Under the pieces are notes generated by a model that was given only the letters and a program-made list of their open reading frames with translations, did no database searches and had not been told where the DNA came from. A stretch of DNA of 64,000 nucleotides from Spirochaetota bacterium (GTDB taxonomy: Bacteria > Spirochaetota > UBA4802 > UBA5550): NCBI GenBank assembly GCA_016933025.1, contig JAFGBT010000030.1, positions 62,001 through 126,000 on the forward strand, read 5' to 3'. Both the position numbers and the translations under genes were made by a program. This document shows positions 37,418 through 46,487 of this stretch, in pieces; the stretch's first letter is position 1; each line of letters opens with the position of its first letter.

Positions 37418-38872
37418 ATGGCTTTTCCTGGAATGAGAATGAAATATTATATATCGCTCATCACCCTTGCGCTCATATTAATCGGGTACCGGTCCTATCC
37501 TGCCGATACGCCGAAACTCCTGACCCTTAATGAATGCATCACGGTGGCCTTGCAGAATAACACTGCAATTCTTGTTTCAGAAGAAGACAAGAAAAAGGCA
37601 ATGGCTGAATACCGTGTCGCTCGGGGACAGCGACTCCCCATGCTCAGTTTTGACATACGCAGTCAACAGTATCCCAAGGTTACCGGTCTGTCTTCACTCT
37701 ATCCGCTTTATTTTGATATGCCGGAAAACATAGCCCTCACGTACTATGATTCTAAAAAGCAAAAGGATGAGGAAAAAAATGAATTTTCCCGTTATTACAA
37801 TCTCGGCATCTCATTGGGAGTAACCGCCGGGGTGACGCTTTACAGCGAAAAAAAGGCCCGCACCCAGGAGACAGCAAAGAAGGGCATAAAGCTTTCCAAA
37901 TATCAGTCCCAGAAGGTAATCGGCGACGTTATTTTCAACGTTAAAAAATCATATTATTCGTATATGATTGCCAGGGAAAGCGTTATGCTGCGGCAGAAGC
38001 TTCTTGCGAGCAACCGTGAGCGCCTCAAGCTAACCGAAATTCTTTTTAAGAACGCTCTTAAGCCGATCCTGGATCTGACCAAGGCGCGATACGAGTCAAG
38101 CGACGCGGAACTATCGTTCCAGAAGGCGCAAAACGAAGAGCGCGAAAAAAGGATGGAACTGTTCAGGACGGTCGGCGTACAGGATCCGGGCGGCAATTTT
38201 ACACTCGAGGATAAAAGCGACCTCCGCGAACTCGCATATTCCCCTGAAGAATTATACAAGCTGGGAGACCAGTATTTCCCCGATCTTCAGATTGCCAAAA
38301 CACAGACGCAGATTAACAGGCTGAAGGTTAAGGTGGAGAAGGGGGGCCATTATCCGGAAGTCGAATTACAGGCGGGTGCCTCGTATGAAAACGGCAGCCT
38401 AGGCCTCACTTCATTCGGGAGCGATCTGGTTAAACCGGGGAATTGGAAGCCGAGCGGCTTTGTTGCATTCGTTGCGCGCCTCCCGCTCTTTTCCGGAGGA
38501 ATAGTTTCGGCCAGGATCGATTCCGCACAGGCCGATTACCACAAGGCGTTATACAAGGAAAAAGAGACTGTCTTAAACATGCAGGCAACTATTGACAATA
38601 TCCATACAACCCTCAGGGAGCTCCAGAAACAGGTCGCTCTGGCCACTCTGATGAAGGAAAACGCGGATAAGAGCATGCTGCTGGCTAAAAAGAGCTATGA
38701 GAGCGGCGCGGGCACGCAGCTCGACCTTCACGAGGCCAACCTCTCGATCATCAACGCGGAGATGGCATACCTGAAGGCTAAATTTGACTACCTGATGACA
38801 ATGGCAAAACTTTCCAGCATTGTCGGGTTGGGAGAAGATTCTTTATGCAAAAAACAACCAGAAAAAAAATAA
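37418..38872 (+). CDS. TolC-family outer-membrane efflux protein
   Basis: Outer-membrane channel of a tripartite exporter, 484 residues. A signal peptide (KYYISLITLALILIGYRSYPA) is followed by two repeats of the outer-membrane efflux domain with long coiled-coil helices; LTLNECITVALQNN is the typical first-helix phrase. ATGs at 37433 and 37439 are alternative starts. It overlaps the next gene by 28 bases, and the three genes (channel, adaptor, ATPase) form one operon. Confidence 0.9.
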   Translation: MAFPGMRMKYYISLITLALILIGYRSYPADTPKLLTLNECITVALQNNTAILVSEEDKKKAMAEYRVARGQRLPMLSFDIRSQQYPKVTGLSSLYPLYFDMPENIALTYYDSKKQKDEEKNEFSRYYNLGISLGVTAGVTLYSEKKARTQETAKKGIKLSKYQSQKVIGDVIFNVKKSYYSYMIARESVMLRQKLLASNRERLKLTEILFKNALKPILDLTKARYESSDAELSFQKAQNEEREKRMELFRTVGVQDPGGNFTLEDKSDLRELAYSPEELYKLGDQYFPDLQIAKTQTQINRLKVKVEKGGHYPEVELQAGASYENGSLGLTSFGSDLVKPGNWKPSGFVAFVARLPLFSGGIVSARIDSAQADYHKALYKEKETVLNMQATIDNIHTTLRELQKQVALATLMKENADKSMLLAKKSYESGAGTQLDLHEANLSIINAEMAYLKAKFDYLMTMAKLSSIVGLGEDSLCKKQPEKK

Positions 38873-39951
38873 TTGCCGTCACGGTTGTTTCCGCGGTCAT
38901 CATTGCCCTTTTCAGCCTGATCAGGGGCTGCGGCACAAGGTCCGGGGATACACTGGAATTTGAACCGGCGATAATAGGCACTGTGGAAAAAACCATATCC
39001 GTCACCGGCATCCTTGAAGTCATCGACTCTGTTCGTGTTGCCGCGAAATCAACGGGCGTCGTCAAAAAGGTCTACGCCGACTTCAATCAGAATGTAAAGA
39101 AGGGGACCCTTCTTGCCGCCATGGATTCAACCGATATGGAACAGCGGCTGGCAAAAATTGCCGCTCAGATCGAGAGTGGAAAGATAGAAATGATCATTGC
39201 GCGTGAAGACCTTGAAAGCAAGCGCTCGCTCTTCAAGGAAAACCTTATATCTGAAAAAGGCCTCGAGCGCGCCGAGTTCAATTATAAGTCACTTGAATAC
39301 AAGAACAAGCAGATCCAGGTTGACTACAATATCGCAAAAAAAATGAAGGCCGATGCACGCATCGTCGCGCCGATCAGCGGCATCATCATTGCTCGCACCG
39401 TAGAGGAAAACACCCCGGTGCCGTTAAATACGCCTCTATTCATAATCGCGCCGTCCCTGAAAAACATGCGGCTGATCATCAGCATCGACGAGTCTGATAT
39501 CGGCATGATTAAAAAGGGACAGGCCGTAACGTTCACGGTGAGCGCCTTCCAGGACAAGACATTCAGCGGCATCATCAACCAGGTCCGCATCAATCCGGTC
39601 GTCAAGGGAGGTCTCGTAACCTACGAATCGGTTGTCATTTGCGATAACAGCAAGCTCCTTCTTAAACCAGGCATGACCGCAACGGCCACGATACAAATCA
39701 GCAAGAAGGAAAACGTCTTGAGGGTGCCCAACCAGGCTCTCCTCATCTCTCCCGTGGAAGACGAAGTTGAAGAGGATAAAAATATCGTTTGGCGCAAAGC
39801 GGAAAAACTAACGGGGAACATCCCGGCCGAGAAGGTGCCTGTAGAGATCGGACTGCGGGGAGACAACTTCACTGAAATCAAGAAAAACATCAAGAAGGGC
39901 GATCTTATCCTCATAAAATTCATCCGTGGCGGCAAGGGTTCCGGCAGGTAA
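38845..39951 (+). CDS. HlyD/MacA-type periplasmic adaptor protein
   Basis: Membrane-fusion subunit of 368 residues linking an inner-membrane transporter to the TolC-type channel. One N-terminal membrane helix (about 8-28), a lipoyl-like half (RVAAKSTGVVKKVYADFNQNVKKGTLLAAMD), a coiled-coil hairpin (about 95-160), the second lipoyl half (IVAPISGIIIART), and a beta-barrel domain. The sequence pattern is closest to MacA-like adaptors that work with MacB-type ABC transporters. The stop is immediately followed by the ATPase gene. Confidence 0.9.
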   Translation: MQKTTRKKIIAVTVVSAVIIALFSLIRGCGTRSGDTLEFEPAIIGTVEKTISVTGILEVIDSVRVAAKSTGVVKKVYADFNQNVKKGTLLAAMDSTDMEQRLAKIAAQIESGKIEMIIAREDLESKRSLFKENLISEKGLERAEFNYKSLEYKNKQIQVDYNIAKKMKADARIVAPISGIIIARTVEENTPVPLNTPLFIIAPSLKNMRLIISIDESDIGMIKKGQAVTFTVSAFQDKTFSGIINQVRINPVVKGGLVTYESVVICDNSKLLLKPGMTATATIQISKKENVLRVPNQALLISPVEDEVEEDKNIVWRKAEKLTGNIPAEKVPVEIGLRGDNFTEIKKNIKKGDLILIKFIRGGKGSGR

Positions 39952-40686
39952 ATGTCAAAAAACCTAATTGAAATTATCGACCTTGAAAAGACGTTTTTTC
40001 TCAGCGATGTCGTTCAAGTCAGGGCGCTCAAGGGCGTGAGCCTTAATGTCCAACGGGGCGAATATATAGCCATCATGGGCGCATCGGGATCGGGAAAGTC
40101 TACGCTCATGAACATACTCGGCTTCCTTGACACCCCTACGGCGGGCCGATACATACTTGACGGGATTGACGGTAGCCGTCTCGACATCGACCAGAAGGCC
40201 GAGATACGAAATACCAAGATCGGATTCGTATTTCAGGGTTTCAATCTTCTTGCCCGGACATCGGCCCTTGAAAATGTCGAGCTCCCCCTGTTTTACAAGG
40301 GAGACATCACGCCCAAACTCCTTACTTCAAAGGCCCAGCAGCTCCTCGCCAGGGTGGGCCTTTCGGGTAGGGAAGACCACCATCCCAACAAGCTGTCGGG
40401 TGGTGAGCAGCAGCGGGTAGCCATAGCGCGAGCCCTTATTAATGACCCCGCCATCATCCTCGCCGATGAGCCTACAGGAAATCTCGACACCAAAAACACG
40501 AGAGAGATAATGAGCCTCTTCACGCGCCTGAACAGGGAAATGGGTATAACCATCATTATGGTCACCCATGAACCGGAAGTGGCGGAATACACCAACCGCA
40601 AGGTTGTGTTCAGAGACGGTCTCATTATCGATGATAGTAAGGTGAAAAAGACCAAAAAAAGAGGCACCAGCCGGGTTCACGTATAA
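39952..40686 (+). CDS. ABC transporter ATP-binding protein (MacB/LolD type)
   Basis: Nucleotide-binding subunit of 244 residues: Walker A GASGSGKS (43-50), Q-loop FQGFNLL, signature LSGGEQQ (148-154), Walker B ILADEP with Glu173, and H-loop MVTHEPE. Closest in type to MacB, LolD and FtsE ATPases, which partner FtsX-like permeases. Its ATG follows the adaptor stop directly. No permease gene follows; the next 370 bases are non-coding and the next gene is a recombinase, so the permease must be elsewhere or has been lost. Confidence 0.92.
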   Translation: MSKNLIEIIDLEKTFFLSDVVQVRALKGVSLNVQRGEYIAIMGASGSGKSTLMNILGFLDTPTAGRYILDGIDGSRLDIDQKAEIRNTKIGFVFQGFNLLARTSALENVELPLFYKGDITPKLLTSKAQQLLARVGLSGREDHHPNKLSGGEQQRVAIARALINDPAIILADEPTGNLDTKNTREIMSLFTRLNREMGITIIMVTHEPEVAEYTNRKVVFRDGLIIDDSKVKKTKKRGTSRVHV

Positions 40687-41054
40687 CACTCCATCTTCGC
40701 CGCTCGTTCCGTCAGGCCGCAGAAGCAACAAAAACGCCAAATAATCCTACCCGGTGTATATCAGTGTCTTGTTTGACCTTTCCTATATGCGACATAAATT
40801 CATTATGTCGCAGCATTCCTGCGCTTCAGAAGGCAAATAATATTAAAATCGTCATATAAAAATTTACTTAAAAAAATTAAAATTTTTTATATAAAATTTA
40901 AAGTTTTATCTCATTTAATTAAGACATAATCATATATGACCGATAATTAATTTGTAATTATACTTTATTCGCATACATTAATTAATATAACTTACCTGGT
41001 GGATTTTTTTCAAAAAGATATGGAGTGGATAAAAAACCACTCAGGAGAGCAGTC
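40687..41054. other. Non-coding, very AT-rich gap before the recombinase gene
   Basis: About 370 bases with no gene on either strand. The first 100 have ordinary composition; 40840-41000 is almost entirely A and T, as in strong upstream promoter elements or nucleoid-protein binding sites. It contains the perfect hairpin at 40788-40812. No remnant of a permease gene was recognised. Confidence 0.6.
40788..40812. repeat. Perfect 10-bp inverted repeat
   Basis: TGCGACATAA (40788-40797), loop ATTCA, TTATGTCGCA (40803-40812). No T-run follows, so it is more likely an operator than a terminator. Confidence 0.6.
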
Positions 41055-41948
41055 GTGAAAGAAGTTCAAGCGATCAATCGGTTCAAGAGATTTCTGCAGG
41101 TCGAGAAGGGGCTGTCGGAAAATTCAATTTATTCCTATACCTATGATCTTAAAAAGTTCAGCGACTTTTTGTCTTCCAACAATAAAGACATTATGTCCGC
41201 AACGCAGGAAGATATCCAGCAATTCTTGAATTTCGAGAAAAACAAGAAGAAAAACTCCACCAGAACTATGGCCAGGTCGCTCGCAGCAATCCGCCAGTTC
41301 TACAATTTCATGTCCGATAAATTCGAGACGATCGAAAATCCAACGATAAAAATTGAATCGCCGCATGTCGAAAAGACTCTCCCCGATTTTCTTACAATAC
41401 AGGAAGTCAACACCCTCTTTGCTTCCATATCCGAAAACGATCCGTATGAGCTCCGCGACAAGACCATCTTCGAGCTCCTGTACTCCTGCGGGCTCAGGAT
41501 AAGCGAGGCAATCGAGATACTCTATGACAACGCTGACTTCGAAAATTCAATCATCCGCGTTATGGGGAAGGGTAATAAAGAGCGGCTCTCACCCATTGGC
41601 GACGAGGCAAAGCGCCTTTTGAAAAAATATCTCCATGAATCCCGTCCCGAAATATGCGGTAAGCGCGATTGCGAATTCCTTTTCATCAGCAAAAAGGGCT
41701 CGAAACTCAACCGCAAAAGCGTCTGGAGGCTCCTTAAAAACTACGTATCCCGTACCAAGATCAAGAAGAATATTACACCGCATACCCTTCGCCATTCGTT
41801 TGCGACGCATCTCATAGAAAACGGTGCTGACCTAAGGTCGGTGCAGGAGCTCCTGGGCCACATGGACATTTCTACAACCCAGGTCTATACCCACCTGGCA
41901 AAGAAAAAGCTTCAGGAAATTCACAAGAAACACCACCCGAAAGGCTGA
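41055..41948 (+). CDS. Tyrosine recombinase, XerC/XerD type
   Basis: Site-specific recombinase likely to resolve chromosome dimers, 297 residues. N-terminal SAM-like DNA-binding domain (1-95) and catalytic domain with Arg148, Lys172, His243, Arg246, His269 and Tyr278, the complete active-site set. GTG at 41055 follows AGGAGA at 6 bases and gives the normal XerD N-terminus; an in-frame GTG at 41025 is possible. Whether it is the XerC or XerD partner cannot be told, since no second copy is seen. The next gene begins 1 base after the stop. Confidence 0.9.
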   Translation: MKEVQAINRFKRFLQVEKGLSENSIYSYTYDLKKFSDFLSSNNKDIMSATQEDIQQFLNFEKNKKKNSTRTMARSLAAIRQFYNFMSDKFETIENPTIKIESPHVEKTLPDFLTIQEVNTLFASISENDPYELRDKTIFELLYSCGLRISEAIEILYDNADFENSIIRVMGKGNKERLSPIGDEAKRLLKKYLHESRPEICGKRDCEFLFISKKGSKLNRKSVWRLLKNYVSRTKIKKNITPHTLRHSFATHLIENGADLRSVQELLGHMDISTTQVYTHLAKKKLQEIHKKHHPKG

Positions 41949-41949
41949 T

Positions 41950-43140
41950 ATGCCGGGCGGTATCCATACCAGAAGCAATCTATTCGCGGCGGCGTGCGCA
42001 GGGCTCTCCCTTTTAATCGGGTCCTGCGTTCCCTTTATGAACAGGAAATATTATCCCGGCAATTTCGATACCACTACGGTTCGCATACTAATCTCCAGGA
42101 CGCGCAGCACTGTTACTATTACATCACGGTCTGCCTACCGTATGTCCGGAAACATGGCCGGCCATCAGCTACCCGAGTCCCCATCCACTAAGCTCGTACT
42201 TCATCCTGAAAAGGCCGCAGGAACCATCGTGTTGGACCCTGGCGTGTACCCGCTCCTCCTCAACGGCGCCCCATACCGCGGCGGTTTTATTATCACAGCA
42301 ATAAAAGGCGAACTATTTGTTGTAAACAAATTAAAAATTGACGAATACTTGATGAGCGTCGTTCCCGGCGAAATCCCCGCGGACTGGAACGAAGAGGCCC
42401 TCAAAGCCCAGGCAATAGCGGCCAGAACGTACGCCTATTACCATCTTCTGAAGGCCGGGAAGGTGGAATCCCTGTACGATCTTGACGCAACGACAAGCTT
42501 TCAGGTCTATCGCGGCATGTCAGAAGAAAAACAGCGTACGTCTGAAGCAGTCGCCGCGACGGCGGGTGAAATTATCGTCTATGAGAACAAGCCGATCCTT
42601 TCCTTTTTCCATTCGACCTGCGGCGGTAAAACAGCCGACGATAAGTATGTATGGAAAGGGAACAATCTGCCGTACCTAAAAGGAGTCAGCTGCGGATTTT
42701 GCTCTGATTCCACTAAATACAGTTGGGAAACCCGCCTGAGCCTGGCCGAGATCCGGAAGGGCCTTCAGCACAAGTACCCTGGCATTGGCGCCATACGAAG
42801 CATTAATTTTAAAAAAAGGCAGGGAAGGGTAACGCTCGTCAGCATCCGTCACTCAAAAGGCAGGATTGCCGTTCCAGGAAATACCTTCAGACTTTTTTTC
42901 CCTGACGATAAAATCAGGAGCCTCTATTTCTCTTCCAAGAAAATCCGAAATGGTATTGTCCTCTCAGGCCACGGGTGGGGGCATGGAGTCGGCATGTGCC
43001 AGTGGGGCGCTCGCGGCATGGCGAAAGAGGGTTACGGGTACAAAAAAATATTGCTGCATTATTACACCAATGTTAACATAAGCAGCATCCGCAACAGCAA
43101 TGTTGCATCCGCGATTAAAGAATCGTATGACCGCCAGTAG
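41950..43140 (+). CDS. SpoIID/LytB domain lipoprotein
   Basis: Predicted secreted peptidoglycan-acting protein, 396 residues. The N-terminus (LFAAACAGLSLLIGSC) ends in a lipobox Cys, so it is a probable lipoprotein. The SpoIID domain covers most of the rest: IDEYLMSVVPGEIPADWNEEALKAQAIAARTYAYYHL and SFFHSTCGG, with HGWGHGVGMCQWGARGMA near the end. SpoIID is a lytic transglycosylase in spore formers; in non-sporulating bacteria relatives are linked to cell-wall remodelling or division. It sits in the run recombinase, this gene, queA. Confidence 0.88.
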   Translation: MPGGIHTRSNLFAAACAGLSLLIGSCVPFMNRKYYPGNFDTTTVRILISRTRSTVTITSRSAYRMSGNMAGHQLPESPSTKLVLHPEKAAGTIVLDPGVYPLLLNGAPYRGGFIITAIKGELFVVNKLKIDEYLMSVVPGEIPADWNEEALKAQAIAARTYAYYHLLKAGKVESLYDLDATTSFQVYRGMSEEKQRTSEAVAATAGEIIVYENKPILSFFHSTCGGKTADDKYVWKGNNLPYLKGVSCGFCSDSTKYSWETRLSLAEIRKGLQHKYPGIGAIRSINFKKRQGRVTLVSIRHSKGRIAVPGNTFRLFFPDDKIRSLYFSSKKIRNGIVLSGHGWGHGVGMCQWGARGMAKEGYGYKKILLHYYTNVNISSIRNSNVASAIKESYDRQ

Positions 43141-43143
43141 CAT

Positions 43144-44181
43144 ATGCCTGAAAAAAAGTATACTCTCGACGACTTCTATTTTGAACTTCCCGACGAGCTT
43201 ATCGCTCAGCAACCGGCTGAAAATCGCGATGCCTCCCGCCTGCTCGTCCTTGACAGATCAAACGACTCCATTGTTCATGCTGAATTTGCTGATCTTCCCC
43301 GTTTTCTGACCGCTAATGACATACTCGTCTTTAATGACGCCCGCGTTATACACGCCAGGGTTTATTGCCGTCGGGAGACCGGGGGCATGTGCGAACTTCT
43401 CCTCACCGGCCGTCTTGACGGCAACCGCTGGAACGCCATCACCAACAGGACAAGGCGCCTGAAGGCGGGAGAAACGCTTCAAAGCGCTGTCGACCCGTCT
43501 ATCACATTTATGGTCTGCGGGAGGGACGGAGATTCACTCGAAATAGAATCCACCTGCCTCCTGAATGACGAGGTTCTCGCATCGATAGGCCAGATTGCGC
43601 TCCCCCCGTACATACGCAGGAGCGCGACAGAGCATGATGACGATCGCTATCAAACGGTGTTCGCGAAAGAAAGCGGCGCCGTTGCCGCGCCGACCGCCGG
43701 TCTTCATTTCACGGACGGATTACTGCGCGTGATAGGAGAAATGGGGGCCAGATGGGTATTCCTGACACTCTATGTTTCATGGGGGACGTTCCTGCCGGTA
43801 CGGACGCAAAATTTAGAAAATCACCATATGCATGTCGAGAGGTATATCCTGCCCGATAGTTCCGCCCAAACTATCAACGAAGGGAGGAAAAAATGCTCGC
43901 GGATTATAGCCGTGGGTACTACATCCCTGAGAGTGCTTGAAGCCACATTCCATAACGGCGTCAACATCCCGGGCGAGGGGGAGACCGATATCTTTATATA
44001 TCCTCCACGAAAAGTCCTCTCCTCGGACGCTCTTATTACGAACTTCCACACGCCTCATTCAACGCTCCTGATGCTGGTCTCCGCTTTTGCCGGCCATGAA
44101 AGTATCATGAGCGCCTACAGAGAAGCCGTTTGCATGAAATACCGTTTCTTTTCGTATGGCGATGCGATGTTCATTATATGA
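43144..44181 (+). CDS. queA: tRNA preQ1(34) S-adenosylmethionine ribosyltransferase-isomerase
   Basis: Adds the ribosyl part of S-adenosylmethionine to preQ1 in tRNA, giving epoxyqueuosine. The 345-residue protein has the family start (LDDFYFELPDELIAQQPAENRDASRLLVLDR), the NDARVIHAR motif, and the C-terminal VGTTSLRVLE and NFHTPHSTLLMLVSAFAG motifs. Length is typical. It starts three bases after the SpoIID stop. No tgt gene is present in the window. Confidence 0.96.
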   Translation: MPEKKYTLDDFYFELPDELIAQQPAENRDASRLLVLDRSNDSIVHAEFADLPRFLTANDILVFNDARVIHARVYCRRETGGMCELLLTGRLDGNRWNAITNRTRRLKAGETLQSAVDPSITFMVCGRDGDSLEIESTCLLNDEVLASIGQIALPPYIRRSATEHDDDRYQTVFAKESGAVAAPTAGLHFTDGLLRVIGEMGARWVFLTLYVSWGTFLPVRTQNLENHHMHVERYILPDSSAQTINEGRKKCSRIIAVGTTSLRVLEATFHNGVNIPGEGETDIFIYPPRKVLSSDALITNFHTPHSTLLMLVSAFAGHESIMSAYREAVCMKYRFFSYGDAMFII

Positions 44182-44211
44182 ACTCAAAATACTCCTTCAG
44201 CAATTTTTATA

Positions 44212-44241
44212 TTGACATATCACTGAAAAAAATTCTTTAAT
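44212..44241 (+). promoter_or_regulatory. Probable promoter of the Nif3 operon
   Basis: TTGACA (44212-44217), 18-base spacer, TTTAAT (44236-44241). It lies about 48 bases before the Nif3-type ATG in the only sizeable gap of this stretch. Confidence 0.45.
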
Positions 44242-44289
44242 AATGACGATTTTTTTCACAATCGCGTCGCATCGTTCGTAGTATTATAT

Positions 44290-45111
44290 ATGAAAATTGA
44301 GACCTTAATCCAGCTACTCGATTCTAACCTTCGCCCTGAGATCCAGGAAGGCTATGATAATTCCGGTTCGCAGGTTATCTTCAGCGGAACGGAGGTCGAA
44401 TCCATTCTCCTCGCCCTTGATATAAGCGGATTAGTCGTTGATGAGGCCCTCTCAAGGGGCGCCGGACTCATCATCACGCACCATCCCATGTTCTTCTCGC
44501 CAGTCAAAAAAATACTCCCCGCTGATCCGCGCTCCTCTATCATTATTAACCTCATCGAACGTAGGTTGAATGTGTATGCCGCCCACACCAACCTTGACAA
44601 GCTTTTTTATGATAAACTGGCGCTCGCCCTGGGACTCCAAAACGTACGGTTGCTCTATCCCGACGCATCGATCGACGATGATACGCCGGTCGGATATGGC
44701 ATAACCGCTCGTCTTGATCCGCCTGTTTCATTGCGCGACCTTCTGGAATCCGTGCGCTCCAGGCTGAAACTCGAGTTTCTGTTATACGCCGGGGAGGTTG
44801 ACAGGAAAATCTCCTCCCTGGCCGTTCTGAACGGGGCGGGTGGCAGATACATCGAAAAAATAGCGGCGGAAAATCCGGTTGATTGCGTGATCACCGGTGA
44901 CGTCGGCTATCATCATGTGAAATCCGCGTGCGACAGAGGGATGGCGGTCATTGACGCGGGCCACTACGGGACCGAAGCGGTGCTTCTCGGTTTTTTGCGG
45001 GACCGGATAAGCGACTACTTGACAAAACAACAGGGCTCGGCAAATATCAGGATATACCTATCCGAGGCTGAAAAAAATCCCATCAGGACATACTGGTTAG
45101 GCCATGAATGA
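44290..45111 (+). CDS. Nif3-like dinuclear metal-centre protein
   Basis: Member of the Nif3/YbgI family, 273 residues, which bind two metal ions; some are GTP cyclohydrolase I-like hydrolases but the cellular role is unsettled. Family motifs: GYDNSGSQV, LALDISGLVVDEA, ITHHPMFF (metal His pair), AAHTNLD, and C-terminal DVGYHHVKSA...DAGHYGTE. It overlaps the next gene by 8 bases. Nif3, CT398-type zinc ribbon and RNase HI occur together in several phyla, including mycobacteria. Confidence 0.92.
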   Translation: MKIETLIQLLDSNLRPEIQEGYDNSGSQVIFSGTEVESILLALDISGLVVDEALSRGAGLIITHHPMFFSPVKKILPADPRSSIIINLIERRLNVYAAHTNLDKLFYDKLALALGLQNVRLLYPDASIDDDTPVGYGITARLDPPVSLRDLLESVRSRLKLEFLLYAGEVDRKISSLAVLNGAGGRYIEKIAAENPVDCVITGDVGYHHVKSACDRGMAVIDAGHYGTEAVLLGFLRDRISDYLTKQQGSANIRIYLSEAEKNPIRTYWLGHE

Positions 45112-45802
45112 TGATATAAAAATTATGATAGAGCTCCAAGGTTTCTGGGACAACGTGCTTGCCTCCCGCGCGGGCATTGAAAAAGCGCGGGAGACGGAAC
45201 GGTCGCTTGAAAAGGATCTTGCTGACGGCAATCGGAGGCTCGCCTCCCTCGGAAATACCGTCAAGGAATTGAAAAACAGCACAAAGCAGAATGAACTTGA
45301 CCTGAAAGAAAAGGAAGAACGGATATCTAAACTCGAAGAGCGAAAAAAAATAATTCATACCGAGAAGGAACTTAAGGCTCTGGAAAAGGAGATCGACGTT
45401 ATACGCTTCGATATCGGCGCCCTCGAGGAGAAGGGACTCGCCGTGTATGATGAACTGGACGCCAGGCAGACCGAATATGCCGAACTGGAAGAGGCCGTCG
45501 GAGTCATGGGGGCCCGGCTTAATGAGACAAAAACCAAGCATGCCGGTGAAATTGCCGACTTTGAGAATACCATAAAGACCAATGAATCCGCTTTCAATTC
45601 ACTGGTCGGGAGTCTCGCCGTACAGCACAAGTCCCGGTTTCTCAAATTAATACAGTCCAAGGACGGCAAGGGAATCGCCAGAGTCGATGGAGAAATATGC
45701 GGTTTCTGCAACCGCAAAATCCCGGCGTCACTCGCCATCGATTCCGGAAAAGATGAAAAAGTCGTCACCTGCTCTAATTGCGGCAAGTTTATATACAGGT
45801 AA
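45104..45802 (+). CDS. CT398-type coiled-coil zinc-ribbon protein
   Basis: A 232-residue protein made of a long antiparallel coiled coil (about 10-180) and a C-terminal four-cysteine zinc ribbon (CGFCNRKIP...CSNCGKFIY), the arrangement of the CT398/Rv2229c family. Members are thought to bind nucleic acids or act in secretion; no catalytic site is visible. It overlaps the Nif3-type gene by 8 bases and precedes the RNase HI gene by 9. Confidence 0.88.
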   Translation: MNDDIKIMIELQGFWDNVLASRAGIEKARETERSLEKDLADGNRRLASLGNTVKELKNSTKQNELDLKEKEERISKLEERKKIIHTEKELKALEKEIDVIRFDIGALEEKGLAVYDELDARQTEYAELEEAVGVMGARLNETKTKHAGEIADFENTIKTNESAFNSLVGSLAVQHKSRFLKLIQSKDGKGIARVDGEICGFCNRKIPASLAIDSGKDEKVVTCSNCGKFIYR

Positions 45803-45811
45803 GGTTCGCCA

Positions 45812-46483
45812 ATGCTGTTAAGTATCGACAGGGTTCTCAGCCTTCTGGCCGAAGGAAAAAGCATCGAGAAGATCGCGGAGCTGGCTCACTGCGAGGTATC
45901 CGACGTCGTAGAAGTCATCGAGGCAGCACGTGCGGTCATTGCCCGCCATGAAAAACAGTTATCCCGCAAAAAGATTATCATTAAAAAAAGCTCCGGCGAA
46001 CCATTGGAAGAAGGAGAGGGGGAAGACGGGGCGCCGTCACTGGAATCAATATTATTCGAAGGCGCCGAGCTATCAACAATACCGCTCAATTCTTCCCTCA
46101 CCATGTACGTGGACGGCGCATCCAGCGGCAATCCGGGACCGGCCGGCATCGGCATTGTAATCTTCGACCATGAAAACCGCCAGGTCGGGAAAATCTCATC
46201 GTATGTCGGCAGGCGTACCAATAATTTCGCAGAATATACCGCCCTGATTCGGGCCCTGAAAATTGCCATATATTTCAAAACCAGGCTTCTGAAAATACGC
46301 ACCGATTCCGAGCTGGTCGTCCGTCAGCTGAACGGCGATTATAAAGTTAAAAATGACCAGATTAAGAAACTGTACGATCAGGCCGCGGCGCTCATTAAAA
46401 AAATCGATACGTGCAAAATAGAGCATATTCCGAGAAGCCAGAACGATAAAGCTGACTATCTTGCGAAAAAGGCGGTCCGGTAG
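45812..46483 (+). CDS. RNase HI with N-terminal helix-turn-helix-like domain
   Basis: Degrades RNA in RNA-DNA hybrids. The 223-residue protein has an RNase H domain at about 96-223 with catalytic Asp101 (YVDGASSGNPGP), Glu141, Asp165 and Asp215. Residues 1-50 are an extra domain: a helix-turn-helix-like segment (LLAEGKSIEKIAELAHCEVSDVVEVIEAA), joined by an acidic linker. That is not the usual hybrid-binding domain of RNase HI. The recJ gene starts just after its stop. Confidence 0.85.
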   Translation: MLLSIDRVLSLLAEGKSIEKIAELAHCEVSDVVEVIEAARAVIARHEKQLSRKKIIIKKSSGEPLEEGEGEDGAPSLESILFEGAELSTIPLNSSLTMYVDGASSGNPGPAGIGIVIFDHENRQVGKISSYVGRRTNNFAEYTALIRALKIAIYFKTRLLKIRTDSELVVRQLNGDYKVKNDQIKKLYDQAAALIKKIDTCKIEHIPRSQNDKADYLAKKAVR

Positions 46484-46487
46484 ACCG

